From Bathymodiolus brooksi (taxonomy: Eukaryota; Mollusca; Bivalvia; Mytilida; Modiolidae): DNA of 64,000 bases. Numbering within the stretch: the stretch's first letter is position 1; each line of letters starts with the position of its first letter. Of the stretch, positions 35,073 to 46,835 are shown one piece after another. The stretch lies in NCBI GenBank assembly GCA_963680875.1, contig OY804575.1:106734505-106798504 (forward strand). The letters run 5' to 3'. The notes under the pieces were generated by a model that had not been told where the DNA came from, ran no database searches, and worked only from the letters and a program-made list of their open reading frames with translations. The translations under genes were made by a program, and so were the position numbers.

Positions 35073-35207
35073 AAAAGAGTGCGACATTTAGCGTTGAGGT
35101 TGCGACATATAGCGGTAGTACAAAATTGTGCGACATTTAGTTGTTGGTTGTGACATTTAGCGTCACGTGCGACATTTAGCGTCGGTGCTATATTTAACGT
35201 TGCTACA
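35073..35207 (-). repeat. Array of 15-bp motifs, copy 2 (inverted)
   Basis: Reverse complement of the block at 26219-26371, with the same order of motif variants and spacers, slightly shorter. Confidence 0.75.
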
Positions 35208-36235
35208 ATGAAGATACCACGTCTTAACGACTTGAGAACATAATAGGAAAGCTGTCAAAAAGATACTTCAATAGATGCTATGGACTAAGCTTACACAATA
35301 ACACGATGATATATGTGTACATTAATACGATACCATCAAATGACTTAATCACAATGCAAATGTCCTAACGACAGATAGAGAAACAACATATGCCGTCACA
35401 ATCGAAAACCAAGTTCATTAAAGGCAGCAGACATATCACTTGATAAATATGACACCCATCAGACAAGTAAATCAACACAGAAAAAAAACAATACAACTAT
35501 AATAGTAGTCAGAGAACAAACACAGAAAACTCAAAAATAAGCAACACTACCCCCATACTCTGAAAGCAGAGCACACTCGGGTACACTTGCTTTACTCGTA
35601 ACATATATCCTGGTACTGTTAAGCGACACGGACATAATTTATAGTATATTCGGGAGTGTTTAGATTAGACTGAGACTGATGCAGAAGGAAACATGATATC
35701 ACCTTTACTAGATTCACAGTGTCGAATATCTGCTAATCGTGTTTTTGTAACATTTACCAAGATCAATACAAGTTAAGACATTGGATATGATAGTGGTAAT
35801 ACAATATAGCAGATGAACCCATTTACCATGTAATAAATATATTAATGTCAACAAACAACACTGATTAACAAGGATCATAACATGGCTGTAGTTTAACACT
35901 TGATATTTTTCCACAAGGAGATCGTACATCAATAGTACAATAGACTATGCTAAACGATTTAGATCATCATCGAAGGACAGGGTTTGACTATCATTTTCTG
36001 ACTTAGTGTCATTGCTATTTATTTTGGGTCATGGCGTAATAATAATAAGTTAAACATGTACTGAGATTGCTTGTGGCAATGACTTAGGAAAAGATTGTGA
36101 ATTCCAAGTATAACACCTTCAATTTGGCAACTGTCAATAGTATTTGGCAATAGTATATTCTGCTTTGTCAGTTTTTGTCATCTGTATATATGCAGAGGTT
36201 AGGGGTAGGGATATGGTGTTTGACACCACTTTATA
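35208..36235. other. No gene recognised
   Basis: AT-rich DNA with short frames only; no repeat with a second copy in the window was noticed. Confidence 0.4.
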
Positions 36236-36425
36236 TTATCGTGGCAGTCAGTTTTGTTGGGGGATGAAACCGCCAACCTGCCGAAAGTCGCTGACAACCG
36301 TTATCATATAATGTTGTATCGAGTACACCTCCCCATGAGCGGAATTCAAACTCACACCTTTAGTGGTGATATGCATTGATTGCACATAGCGTTGTAAATC
36401 CAACTACCGTACGATCACTACCACG
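36236..36425 (-). repeat. SINE family 3, minus strand
   Basis: Same layout as 19450-19680: AGTCGCTGACAACCGTTATC, ATAATGTTGTATCGAGTACA, then the reversed tRNA-like head. Confidence 0.7.
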
Positions 36426-36797
36426 ACGACTCATGTGTATTTGCATGAATGATGAACTATTTCTATTGTCATGGCATCCTGCATGAGTTCTTGTCCCATT
36501 ATAGTGACCTCGTTACACCATTTGATAAGCATTTTGTATATATTGTTTCCTACAGTTCATATTTATCAATAGATTGATCTGTACTTACTATGATTTACTT
36601 AATTATTACACAAAAATCATGATTGCTGTTTACTTTTTACAATGAATGAAAGTAAATAATATGACCAATATGTTCAATTGCCCCGTAAATAAATGGATTC
36701 ACTTATGATGTCGTAATAACAAAGTTCCAAAATGCTGAATAATTCTGATGTTTCAATACTAAAGAAAGACGTATCCCCACATTTGTATCGTAATGGT

Positions 36798-36928
36798 CAA
36801 GTGGTGTAATGGTTAGCGTGCTCGCCTCGAGTGCGGTAGATCGTGGGTTCGAGCCTCGTTCGAGTCAAGCCAAAGAGACTATAACATTGGTATTTGCTCT
36901 TTCTCCCCTATGCACACAGCATGGTATA
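36798..36928 (+). repeat. SINE family 2, 5' part
   Basis: The best-preserved head in the window: AGTGGTGTAATGGTTAGCG, CTCGCCTCGAGTGCGG, and an intact B box GGGTTCGAGCC. It breaks off in the body after CACACAGCAT. Confidence 0.75.
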
Positions 36929-37734
36929 TGATATATATATATTTCAGAAAGAACATATCTTTATGTGTAGGTTTCATACTTACTATTAGCGCATGTATGA
37001 TTTCTACATTTCATGAAGTAAATGTTCATATTTAAGGATGTAATGCAGTTCAATAATATTGCAACGGATTTTGATTAATTTCTGAATCCCACAATAACAC
37101 CAAACATGCTTGAAGGGTAAACATGTATTAAAATGATAAAATACCATCCTTTTCAATAACAACTACAAATTCAATATAAATGTTTGATTTGTATTAAGAG
37201 CTACATCCGTTACGAATCCCTTATTCGACTCTCCCTTGAGTGGTCTGAGAAGATACATTTGACTGAAATTGCATGACAACGATCGAACTTGACAATAGAC
37301 ATTATTGAATATTGAAGTTGACCAGAAATGTGTGATTCATCATAAATAATTTAATAGTCCGTGTTTATATTGGATAATCTCATAAAAGTTCAATATATGC
37401 TATCAGGTTTCATCTTAGACTGTTTCAAATTCCCAAACTGGGAAATATAGGAAACCACAACACGAACCACACAGAGAAACCAATGGACATGTTTACCCTA
37501 ATTTTGTTTTGAAAATATGTATATGTACAGTTGTTTTATGTGTAACACTAATAAAAAAAAATCGAATAATGTAATTTAACGCATATGAAAATGTGACGTA
37601 TACCGGTGCAACGCGATCTATTTTATATAAACTCACCGACAGTACCTGTATTTCTAGGTTGTATAAACTGCGTTGTTTGAATCGAGGGAAGAAACATAAC
37701 ATGTGTAATGGCTATATAGATTATCTTTCTGCTA
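36929..37734. other. No gene recognised
   Basis: Only short frames; no known element identified. Confidence 0.4.
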
Positions 37735-38110
37735 CCAATAGATTAAGATATTCTCTACTCGAGATAGTAAAATTAGAAAATTTAGGTACCGGTGGATTAA
37801 GATATTTCTCCACTGGAGATATTTAAAATATGAAAATTTAACTATTGAGAGTGGATAAATGTCGCAATCTACTATTAGTAGAAGAAGAATATGTTTTTCC
37901 TATTCACAAAACGTCAAAACTATTTTAAGTTGTTAATTGCTGTCGTTATTGACCATCTAACGGAAATTGGCGGGAATTCTCAAGCAGAAATTTAACCATC
38001 ATTGTGATTACAAATACATTTGTTGTAGTACGAAAATTTAACCACCTGGTTAAACACGTTAAGTATAGGAGAAATAAATTGCTTGGTCAATAACAAGGTA
38101 CTACCAGTGG
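37735..38110. repeat. Diverged MITE-like repeat, copy 2
   Basis: Shares ordered blocks with 21760-22070 (TTTTAAGTTGTTAATT, TTTAACCACCTGGTTAAACACG, GATATTTCTCCACT). Diverged enough that the ends are uncertain. Confidence 0.45.
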
Positions 38111-38519
38111 AGATTTATATTGTGTCCAATTATCGTTAAGTATCTCATTTCCTTTCTATCACACGGCCATTTGTTTTATTAAATTTATCGTCAAGTGGAT
38201 GTTTCCTTTATGTACATCATACCCATTGGCAACTAGAACTAATACTTAGTTACTACCGCTTTTAATCAGATCCCTGGGGCGGTGCACGGAATTAAGATCT
38301 TCACAGAGTTCAGATCTAGTACCGATAGCGTGCGTACATAGCCTCGTCTGTGATGTGGTTATAGAACACGAATGGATACTTAAGTTCTACAATTCCTGGT
38401 AAAAGTGATGCGTTTAATTTCCATTATAAATTTCCAATATTTCTACGTAATAATCTCCCTAACACTCATGCATGTAGAGTCAACGTTTCAATTGACACGC
38501 TTTTATAGAGCTCCAATTT

Positions 38520-38752
38520 GCAACTGCCTGTGCAATCAGTGCATATCACTAAGTACTAAAGATGTGAGTTCGAATCCCGCTCAGGCGAGGTGTACTTGAT
38601 ACAACATTATGCGATAAAGTGTGTCAGTGACTTGCGTCATGCCGGTTGATTTCTCCGGGTACTCCGGTTTCCTCCACCAATAAAACTGACCGACACGATA
38701 TAACTGAAACATTGTTGCACGTGGCATTAAATACCATACCTCTAACCCCTAA
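38520..38752 (+). repeat. SINE family 3, plus strand
   Basis: GAGTTCGAATCCCG at 38566 is the B box. GTCAGTGACTTGCGTCATG and TTTCCTCCACCAATAAAACT form the conserved body. Confidence 0.75.
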
Positions 38753-38910
38753 CACCCTCTTAATGGTGTATGTTATACTGATGAATTTAGTCCATCATTA
38801 CGAGATTGCCGATGTCATAGATAAATAAAATATCGTCAGGCACCCACAGTACCGACATTGTCATTTCCAGCTGGCCAGCTTACGTAGATTTGTTTTATAG
38901 TATATATCGA

Positions 38911-39043
38911 CAGGGCCGGCCTGGGGAAGTGCGGGGTCCAATTGCTGTAAAACCTGCCGTGTGTTGTGTGTACTTGAACAGTCAAGAGTAGACGCGTGGC
39001 CCATTTGGGAGAAATGGGTCCAATGGGATTAAGATCGCCCCTG
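38911..39043. mobile_element. hAT MITE with 8-bp duplication
   Basis: Ends CAGGGCCGGCCT and, reversed, CAGGGGCGATCT. Flanks TATATCGA (38903-38910) and TATATCAA (39044-39051) match 7 of 8. At 133 bases it is non-coding. Canonical hAT duplication length, unlike the CAGNGGCG copies elsewhere in the window. Confidence 0.75.
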
Positions 39044-39080
39044 TATATCAATCAGACGGTTGTCTGGTGACCGCTCGATA

Positions 39081-39187
39081 GTCCGAAGGTCCATTACTCC
39101 GAAGGTACATTAGTCCGAAGGTCCGTTAGTCCGAAGGTTCATTAGTCCGAAGGTCCGTTAGTCCGAACTTTTTAAGGTCCGTTAGTC
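39081..39187 (+). repeat. GTCCGAAGG motif array, left
   Basis: About six copies of a 16-base unit, GTCCGAAGGTCCATTA with small changes, decaying to GTCCGTTAGTC at the right. Confidence 0.85.
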
Positions 39188-39694
39188 TTGTTTTTCGACC
39201 AAAGGATAGGTATGGAACAGTGTTGAATTGATTTAATATTCAGTCCTTTATTAAATTAAGTAAGAGAAGCAAGATATTCATATTCACATCCTGACTAAGC
39301 AGTGGCCTATCCAGGTGGGTTGTAGGCTATACGCCCGGCTTTTGCTAGCAAAAAAAAATGTGTAATCGGCAAATATAGGTAAAACTTAAAACATATTGTA
39401 GAAAACACGCCAAAAATTGCACCAAACCCCTGTTTTGTAATTATGAATCCAAGCGTGCTAAGTCTAAAAAAAAGAGAGAGAAAAAAAACGCGCCGTCTCT
39501 GAAATATATGAAAATCATTCCAATGAAGTAAACACTCCACTAAAACTCTGATCTTAACCAAATATGTTTAAGCTTAAAACTTAAAAGATATTTATATATT
39601 AAAACTTAAAAGATATCTAAGTATTAGATTATGTTTAAGACCCGTTGTTGATCCAATTAACAACTGGGATTTTTTTGCTTAACAAATACTTCAG

Positions 39695-39840
39695 AATAAT
39701 AATAACTTTATTCAATCAATGCACAATTTTACCCCGAAGGGTTGAAGTCATTTACAACTTTACAAGGAATATATACAAATTATACGTACACAAGTCAAAT
39801 AGACAAAGACATAGTAACAACATACAAATAAAATGAAAAC
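39695..39840 (-). repeat. Possible LINE 3' end, minus strand
   Basis: Read in reverse, the sequence ends TTGAATAAAGTTATTATTATT, a common end for non-LTR retrotransposon 3' tails. No coding part is recognised upstream of it. Confidence 0.3.
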
Positions 39841-39984
39841 AAATTCAGACTTGTCATTTACTCTTTACGAAATACTGAACGAGTCCCTTTTGGTACGTGA
39901 CACAAAAGAGATGACCTCTGAGAAAGGGATTTGAAAACATAAAAGTACATCTGAAATTAAGTTTTGTGAGGGACAAGTACATTC

Positions 39985-40196
39985 CAGGGGCGTATCCAGG
40001 ATTTCAAGTTAGGGGAGGGGGGGCGCACTTAAAAAAATTGCGCCGAGCGGAGGGAGGCGCGAAAATGTTTGGGGTATTTCATGTGAAAAATCACGATTTT
40101 ACGTCAAAAAATCATATTTTTTCCAATTGCGGAGGGAGGCGCGAAAATTTTGGGGGTGCACGCCGGGTGCGACCCCCCCCCTTGGATCCGCCCCTG
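39985..40196 (+). mobile_element. hAT-like MITE, CAGGGGCG ends, 5-bp duplication CATTC
   Basis: Left end CAGGGGCGTATCCAGG, right end GGATCCGCCCCTG, flanked by CATTC on both sides (39980-39984, 40197-40201). The interior matches 32813-33078 in reverse but has one copy, not two, of the ~83-base unit. Confidence 0.8.
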
Positions 40197-40871
40197 CATT
40201 CCATTAAAAAGAGAATACATAAAATCATTAAACGGACGTTCTAATTTACAACTGATGGTCGCAAAATACGGAGTGTAACCTCAAATATATACCAATTATT
40301 GTGGAATATTGAAAACTCCAATCAACTACCGCAACAACTTAAGCATATGCGTACCAAATTCTACATCTTATGTAATTCCAGAATACCGTGTTCCATGGCT
40401 CGACATATACAAGTACCCTTTACCAGATACGTCTCCTTAGATATTTTAACCAAGTGGCATACTGTAGAGGAATAAACAGTCTGTTGTTAGTGTAGAAATT
40501 CCAAAGATTGGTACTTACACAATGTAGGTATACACGCATCAGAAACAAAAAATAATATAATATCATAAAAGATCATCTAACAAATGTCTTATGCATATTA
40601 CATGTAGGAAAAAAGTACGGGTTAAACTAGAAAAAAAAATCATTATTGCCTGCAATTTCGGTACTTTGTTGTTTTATACCTTAATTTCTAGTAACACTAC
40701 TTTAAGATACATGTTTGTTTTTCGGAAGGACGGACGGACGAACGCAGACCATTACTATGTCACTCCATCGCTTCGCGTCGGGGGACAAAAAGGGTATACG
40801 GGTTGAATATATACGTTTATTCAAACCAGAAATAACAGAGTTCAAACGTATGGGTGGCCGACATTTGGACA

Positions 40872-40987
40872 AACGAACCTTCGGACTAATGAACCTTCGG
40901 ACTAATGGACCTTCGGACTAACGAACATTCGGACTAACGAACCTTCGGACTAATGGACCTTCGGACCAATAAACCTTCGGACTAACG
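40872..40987 (-). repeat. GTCCGAAGG motif array, right (inverted)
   Basis: Seven to eight copies of TTCGGACTAATGGACC-type units, the reverse complement of the array at 39081. Confidence 0.85.
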
Positions 40988-41015
40988 CCACGGAACCATA
41001 ACAACCGGTTGTCTG

Positions 41016-41800
41016 CCGTTGTGGTTTGATGAGATGGATTTAATATAAAACTATATTGGAAATCAAGCATTGAATCGTGGAATAACAACAGTTCATGGAA
41101 ATGAAAAGCAATTCACAATTTCTTTGTAATTTTATGGTTAACGTATGTATAATGTAACTTCGTTTAATAGCTGTACAGTATTGATTATCGATGAATATTT
41201 TATAAAATAAGAAAAACAAATAATACATGAGATCATTAGCCGACATTAAAGTTTAAAACAGATCAACATCATTTGGTATATGAAGATTATAGTTGATACA
41301 ACAATCAGTTTCAAATATTATTCATAAATAGTGTCAGTTTCCTCGAAGATACACATGAAAAAAAACATTTTTATAACGTTACGTGAGGTTATTTGTATCA
41401 TCTCAACGAATGTGTATGTCATATTTAAAAACATACACGATTTAGCTGAATATTAACGCTGTTTTTATCAAACCTCTAAAGATTTATTAATACACGTTTG
41501 TTCCATTGTCAATAAAACCACACGTATTCTGTTTTGCTTTGTACAAATTATGTTGTATACTTTATATACGTAATTTATATTCTATTTTCCTTTTTCCCTA
41601 TACACAAATGTTATAATAGATAAAGGAAAAAATATCAATTCAATAATCAACTTACCCGTTTTCTAATTAATTAGTAGTTTCGTTTTCAGGCAGAAATCGA
41701 TATCAGGAGTGGAATTTCCAGTTGTATCTTATCTCTTTGCCTACCTTTAAAGGTATATTGAACACACTCGTTTGTTCCCGAAAGCTTAATGCAAACAAAA
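41016..41800. other. No gene recognised
   Basis: AT-rich DNA without recognised elements. Confidence 0.4.
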
Positions 41801-42070
41801 TCAATATCCTTCCTTTAATTATCTCGCATCGTAAATTCGTCAGATGGCCATTTTCATCATTTTAACAGTAGCTTATAGGGGGTCTTGAATTAAATCTTTC
41901 CTAACCTTTCCCATGTAGAAGCCTTGTTAGATTTCACATCATTAAATCTGTGATGGAAACGTGATCATTTGAGTACAACGGTATTAAAAGAGACACTTCC
42001 TAATGAAGATGATTTCTGGAGAAAAAAATAGCTTACTGATTCTTTTTTCTACAACATCACTATATTCCAG
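41801..42070 (+). repeat. Dispersed 270-bp repeat, copy 1
   Basis: Begins TCAATATCCTTCCTTTAATT and ends ATATTCCAG. A reverse-complement copy lies at 56622-56836 with very few differences but about 55 bases fewer (the CAGATGGCC...TAGGGGG part is absent). No coding frame. The closeness of the copies implies recent spread. Confidence 0.8.
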
Positions 42071-42515
42071 TATGATGAAGACTTTACTTCAAGCGAAAAA
42101 CAACTTAATCCTCATTAGCATCCAATTATTACGTTGAAGTCATCTTCTATCAGATCGGACGCCCCATCAAGCATAAACATCAACAATTTAAAAAAAAAAG
42201 GACACAAGTTGTTATTGCTAGTTCTAATCTTGCAATCATGATATACTCTTCAATTATTAACAGAAGTTAATTTTGTTGTGTTTAACTTGAGGTAAAATGT
42301 GTTTGCATTTTAACTATTAGTTAATAAGAAACGAACACATTGCAAAGTATAATGAAATTCTAGCCTTTAATGACAATTTTTTTTTCTGGCAGAATATGGC
42401 GAAACACATTTTATCATTTGTTACACAAATTCAATTTTTTTTTTTACACAGTTAAAAAATGTTTTACTACTAATTTGTATCAATTTAAAACAGCTTATTT
42501 CAAATTCAAATATTA

Positions 42516-43012
42516 TTATTCCGTCTTTTCGTAATATTTTTTTCTATGCCGATTATCGTTAGATGCCTTTCCACAAAACTGCATCGGTGGTGTAACGGTT
42601 AGCATGCTCGGCTCGAGTGTGGTAGATCATGGGTTCGAGCCACGATCGAGTCAAACCAAAGACTTTAAAATGGGTACTTGTTGCTTCTCCGCTAAACACG
42701 CATCATTAAGGAGAAAGAACAAAGACTGGTTGGTTCGGAATCAGGATAATGTGTCCGAGCCGGACTACATGTTTATCCGCGGACTGTTGTTTCAGTGAGC
42801 GAGGAGTATAATGATCAAAATAAGCGCGTTGGTCTGGTACAAATCGGACCTCATCATCATTTCATTCAAAATTAACTTGTTCTTGCCATGATATAGCTGA
42901 AAAATTGCTGAGTTGGCGTTAAACAACAATCACTCACCCATTCACTCCTTTTCACAAGAACGATAACTCGCATAGATAAAAAAAAAATAACGAAAAGACG
43001 GAATTATGAATC
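42516..43012. mobile_element. MITE split by a family 2 SINE
   Basis: The left arm (ATTCCGTCTTTTCGTAATAT at about 42520) is mirrored by ATAACGAAAAGACGGAAT ending near 43005. Between the arms lies almost only the SINE at 42582-42949, so the original MITE was roughly 130 bases. Confidence 0.65.
42582..42949 (+). repeat. SINE family 2, full length
   Basis: Head CATCGGTGGTGTAACGGTTA, intact B box GGGTTCGAGCC, complete body, and tail TTAAACAACAATCACTCACC. Confidence 0.8.
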
Positions 43013-43217
43013 AAGATTGATTTAGCTGTATTCATGAGAAGAATTCATCGTATATGCAGAAAAATGACATTGTGATCGTTTGCTTGATTTGAAAACAATA
43101 AATATAGTAGGTAAAGTGATAGCATTGTAGTGAGCCTATATGAGTAAATTTAGATTGCCACAGAAAAACGTGGATGCAATGTATATCGGAAAGAGTTGTG
43201 GAAATGTGCCTTGTATC

Positions 43218-43425
43218 ATGGATTTATTGGTGGAGGAAACTGGAGTACCAGGAGAAAACCATCGACCTGCCGCAAGTCACTGAACAATTTTATCACATAA
43301 TCTTGTATCGAGTACAAATCGCCTGAGTGGGATTCGAACTCACAACGGTAATGGTGATAGGGACTGGTGGCATAGGTAGTTGTAAATCTATCTACTATAC
43401 GATCACGAACACAACGGCCCCTCCT
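43218..43425 (-). repeat. SINE family 3, minus strand
   Basis: GACCTGCCGCAAGTCACTGA and ATCTTGTATCGAGTACAAAT, then GGGATTCGAACTCAC, the reversed B box. Confidence 0.75.
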
Positions 43426-45600
43426 TGTAACATCCCAACAACGAACGAATTCTTACATGCATTCTTCATTATGAGCTGCTGCAAGTTGTCTTTTTTTATC
43501 CGGCATTCCCCATATACGAGGCACTCTAACAATATACCGTTTCGTCCCTAGAGTTGTTGTATGTTTGATTTGTCTGGCACAACTAGCTGACACCTTTCGA
43601 ACGGGTTGTATCCAACTGCGAAGAAGCTAGGTCATGTCATATTCCTATATACATGTACTCCTTGGTTTCCTTGGAAATCGGACCCAAGGACTAACAAAAT
43701 GGCGTTGTCTAAAGTAAAGGGGAATATAATGGATTTGGTTGGAAAATGTTGCATTGTAATATGCCACATTGATGATTCTCTTAGAAAACGTTTGTCCATT
43801 AGAATATAGTGAAAGTAGGATTTTAAGAGCAAGGAGCGCAAGATGCTCTAAACATTATATGTCCTTATTATTTGACTCTTCGTACAAAACTGACAATCTC
43901 CCTCTATCAAGCAGTGCAGACATTGTTCTATGATTTCTACCCAGGGTTTCATGGGGCAATGCAATGTTTTGAATGGTGTTAATATCTACTGTTATCCTTT
44001 CATTTCTCTTGGTTTGCAGTAGTTAGTGGTAGTTCGTTGGTTTTTTTGGTACATGGTACGTGAAAGAACGATAATCATTGGTAGGTTGTAATTTCAGATA
44101 GATACCTTGCCTATTATAGCAGCGTGTTCACGGTAAAATACTAGAATACTGATCGACAGTCGTACCAATCTGATTAAAACACAGATGTAATAATACACTA
44201 CGCTTCCTCTGATAGAACCCGTTTAGAAGTCATATAAAGGTGAACTTTCGTATATGAATACATTTTTTTAAATCAACCAATCAGAGAGGTTTACGTTTGT
44301 GACCTGGCAGAACAATTTTAGATTCAAGAAATGAATTCAATGCACATATGTTGTGGTCTATTTGAAGAAACATGTCAACAAGCAAAACACTGCCATAACC
44401 CGACTGTACAATAATTTCAGTTATACCGGCAATTCATAACAAGACAATAATATCTTCCACCTCTTAAGATAGGAACTGGCTCATCCTTTTAATGAGAAAT
44501 GCACATCTACACATGAAAACAAAGAAAAGTGTAAGGTTTAATTTTAATCCCAATAAATTAACGAGACTTCACGCCCACAGAGAATTTTGCTATAATGTAT
44601 AATGTTCTATGTTTTAACGGATCTTCTTCGTGCCGTTTGTTTTCAATCTAAACAACACAAGTGATCAGTGATTGCTATTTAACGCCAAATAAAAACAGTA
44701 ATAGAGATCTCTAGAAATAAATCCAGGATACCCATACAAAAAGAAGGAGGAAAAGATTGATCCTGGATGAAAGGAAAACAACACATACACAATTGAGATC
44801 GTAATGATAGATGATTCACTTGACATTGATGAAAGCAACGATGATAATGACGATACATTTATTATTGGTTCTGTGATACAAACATTGTTGTAAGTAACAT
44901 GGATGCATGTTGTTGTAGAGGGTAACACGTTACCGAATTTAAAATGTCGGACCAACTTTGAATCCCTCCCCTAATTATTTTGATATCTTGTATCAAACGT
45001 ACTTTTTACGTTGAACTCGAATTGTATTAACATTTCATGTGCTTCAAGTAATTGTATAATTGCTGCTATATTCATATTTATATCAATTTTAGACAAAAAT
45101 AATGCTTGCGGCCATACACGAGTGTGCTAAGAAAAGATTGAGGAAACGATAGGGGTAATCAGAAGCCATAAGTCAAAGGACCAGACAATGCAATGACCAA
45201 AATAAAAAAGACAAAAGGACAAACAATGATTCATAACACCTTATGCAAAAAAATAAAGATCTAGCAACACGAACCCAACTAAAAACCAGGGAGAATGGTA
45301 TGCAACCACTTGTGGCACCCATCGTCTAACTATTATTGCAAACTCGATGATAAATCAGGAATGTTAGAAATTCATCGAGTGTGATAAAAACCACATAACA
45401 GCCTTCCTCTGCTTATTTTAAATCTTGAAGACTAGCCAACGACATTGTGATCACGTGACCTCTTCTCGATACTATCTGGGTCTGAAATGGAGACTGAGGC
45501 TTGGTTCTGATGTGATGATGATTTACAAAAAAACGTTGGTCGCGTCAGAATCAATTATTTTTAAGCAAAAGAACATTGCCCAGATTGCATTTGCATGTGA
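43426..45600. other. No gene recognised
   Basis: Scattered short frames; a minus-strand frame at 44665-44955 is Ser/Ile-rich low-complexity without a recognised motif. Confidence 0.4.
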
Positions 45601-45740
45601 TCATAAGTTTTTGCTCTTACTCTTAAATGTTGCGTGCTTAGCAGAGATACAGCAAATACCAATTTCATAGTCATTGGCTTGACGCGAGAGGGGCTCGATC
45701 CCACTATCTACTGCATGGTCGTTGCTAGAACCATAGCGGT
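45601..45740 (-). repeat. SINE family 2, minus strand, partial
   Basis: Reversed body (GCTGTATCTCTGCTAAGCAC) and decayed head (GGGATCGAGCCCC). The 3' tail is missing. Confidence 0.6.
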
Positions 45741-46514
45741 CTACAGAATATTTGGTGTTGTGCCCTAATAATATAACAAATAGTGCATTTGTAATAGACC
45801 TACCAACCATGCGATCATCCTCAGTCCATGACCAGTCAGTTTTATTGATTAGGTAGAAGATGAGAAAAGGTGGTTGACCAACTAATTATTCTTTGTTATT
45901 GTATACAATGCATATCAATTCCGGCTACATGATGAAGATGAATCAAATTACTAATCTGTGGGTCAATTAAAGTTTACCAATCAAGTACGAAGCTCGAATT
46001 CAATCTTTCGGAGATCAAGCTTTGAGTTTGCAAAATTTTACCACCTGTCAGTGTCCAGTATTTAAAAAAAAAATCGTGTCTCATCTTCTTCTCCCTTCCC
46101 ACGTTTCATATTTAACTGTTTAACATTAAGTGCCTGATTTGTTTTTGCGGATCATGTCAATCACCTTTCCACCTGATAGAGAGTTCACATGTCGAAAACG
46201 GCGTATTAGTTTGCTGTTCTATTCTCCGTTATGTATGGAGCAAGAATATCAATGGGTCGTCTCACGGACTGGGTACCTTAGTAGATTAAACTAATATATT
46301 GACAATCAATGGCGATGTCCTTTTATTCGCAGTTGCATGTATTCTAGTAATTTGAATAATTAGATTAAACTGAATTAGCAAGATGCTTAAGACGCAAAGC
46401 ATTACTGTCGAGAATAATTTGATAGTCCCCCTATTTATTTTCGTGATTAAATCTATCAAACATCCCATTCTTACAAAGCTAAACACACTTTTGTTTTTCA
46501 AACAAAATGGATTC
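45741..46514. other. No gene recognised
   Basis: No recognised coding or repeat feature. Confidence 0.4.
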
Positions 46515-46680
46515 TTATACCTCACTAACTTCTCATTGGCTTAAATTAAATCACATGACCTGAAACAATTTTAATGTTTTGTGAAAATTAACCCAAACGG
46601 GAAACAACTAGTTGTTTATCGGGTAACAACCCTATTGTTTCCCGGTAAACAACTCATTGCGTGCCTCAAAAGGAAAACAA
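46515..46680 (+). repeat. Second copy of the recombinase element's 5' flank
   Basis: Reverse complement of 29128-29288 (TTAAATTAAATCACATGACC, AACGGGAAACAACTAGTTG). The recombinase coding sequence that should follow is absent; AT-rich low-complexity sequence follows instead. Confidence 0.7.
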
Positions 46681-46835
46681 AAATTTCATAAAATTTCAAA
46701 ATTTTCATAAAATTTCAAAATTCTAAAATCAATAAAAAAAAAAATTCAAAAAATTTTAAAAATTCAATATTTCAAAAATCTTAAAAAAATTCAAGATTTC
46801 AAAAATTTAAAAAAATTCAAAATTTTCATAAGATA
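46681..46835. repeat. AT-rich low-complexity tract
   Basis: Irregular runs of AAAATTTCA-type units; cryptic simple sequence. Confidence 0.75.

Larger units (their letters stand above)
39053..41015. mobile_element. Element bounded by inverted GTCCGAAGG arrays
   Basis: The outer ends CAGACGGTTGTCTGG and, reversed, CAGACAACCGGTTGTTATGG are related. Inside each end lies an array of the motif GTCCGAAGGTNCATTA in opposite orientation (39081-39187 and 40872-40987). The interior has no transposase frame and contains a nested hAT-like MITE. Superfamily not assigned. Confidence 0.5.

Noticed and set aside
26219..35207. Calling 26.2-35.2 kb one large transposon with the motif arrays as TIRs
   Set aside because: The arrays could equally be two independent inserted units; no target duplication was found at the outer edges, so it is left as a question.
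36798..36870. Genuine tRNA gene from the well-preserved A and B boxes
   Set aside because: It lacks a proper acceptor stem and continues into the family 2 SINE body.
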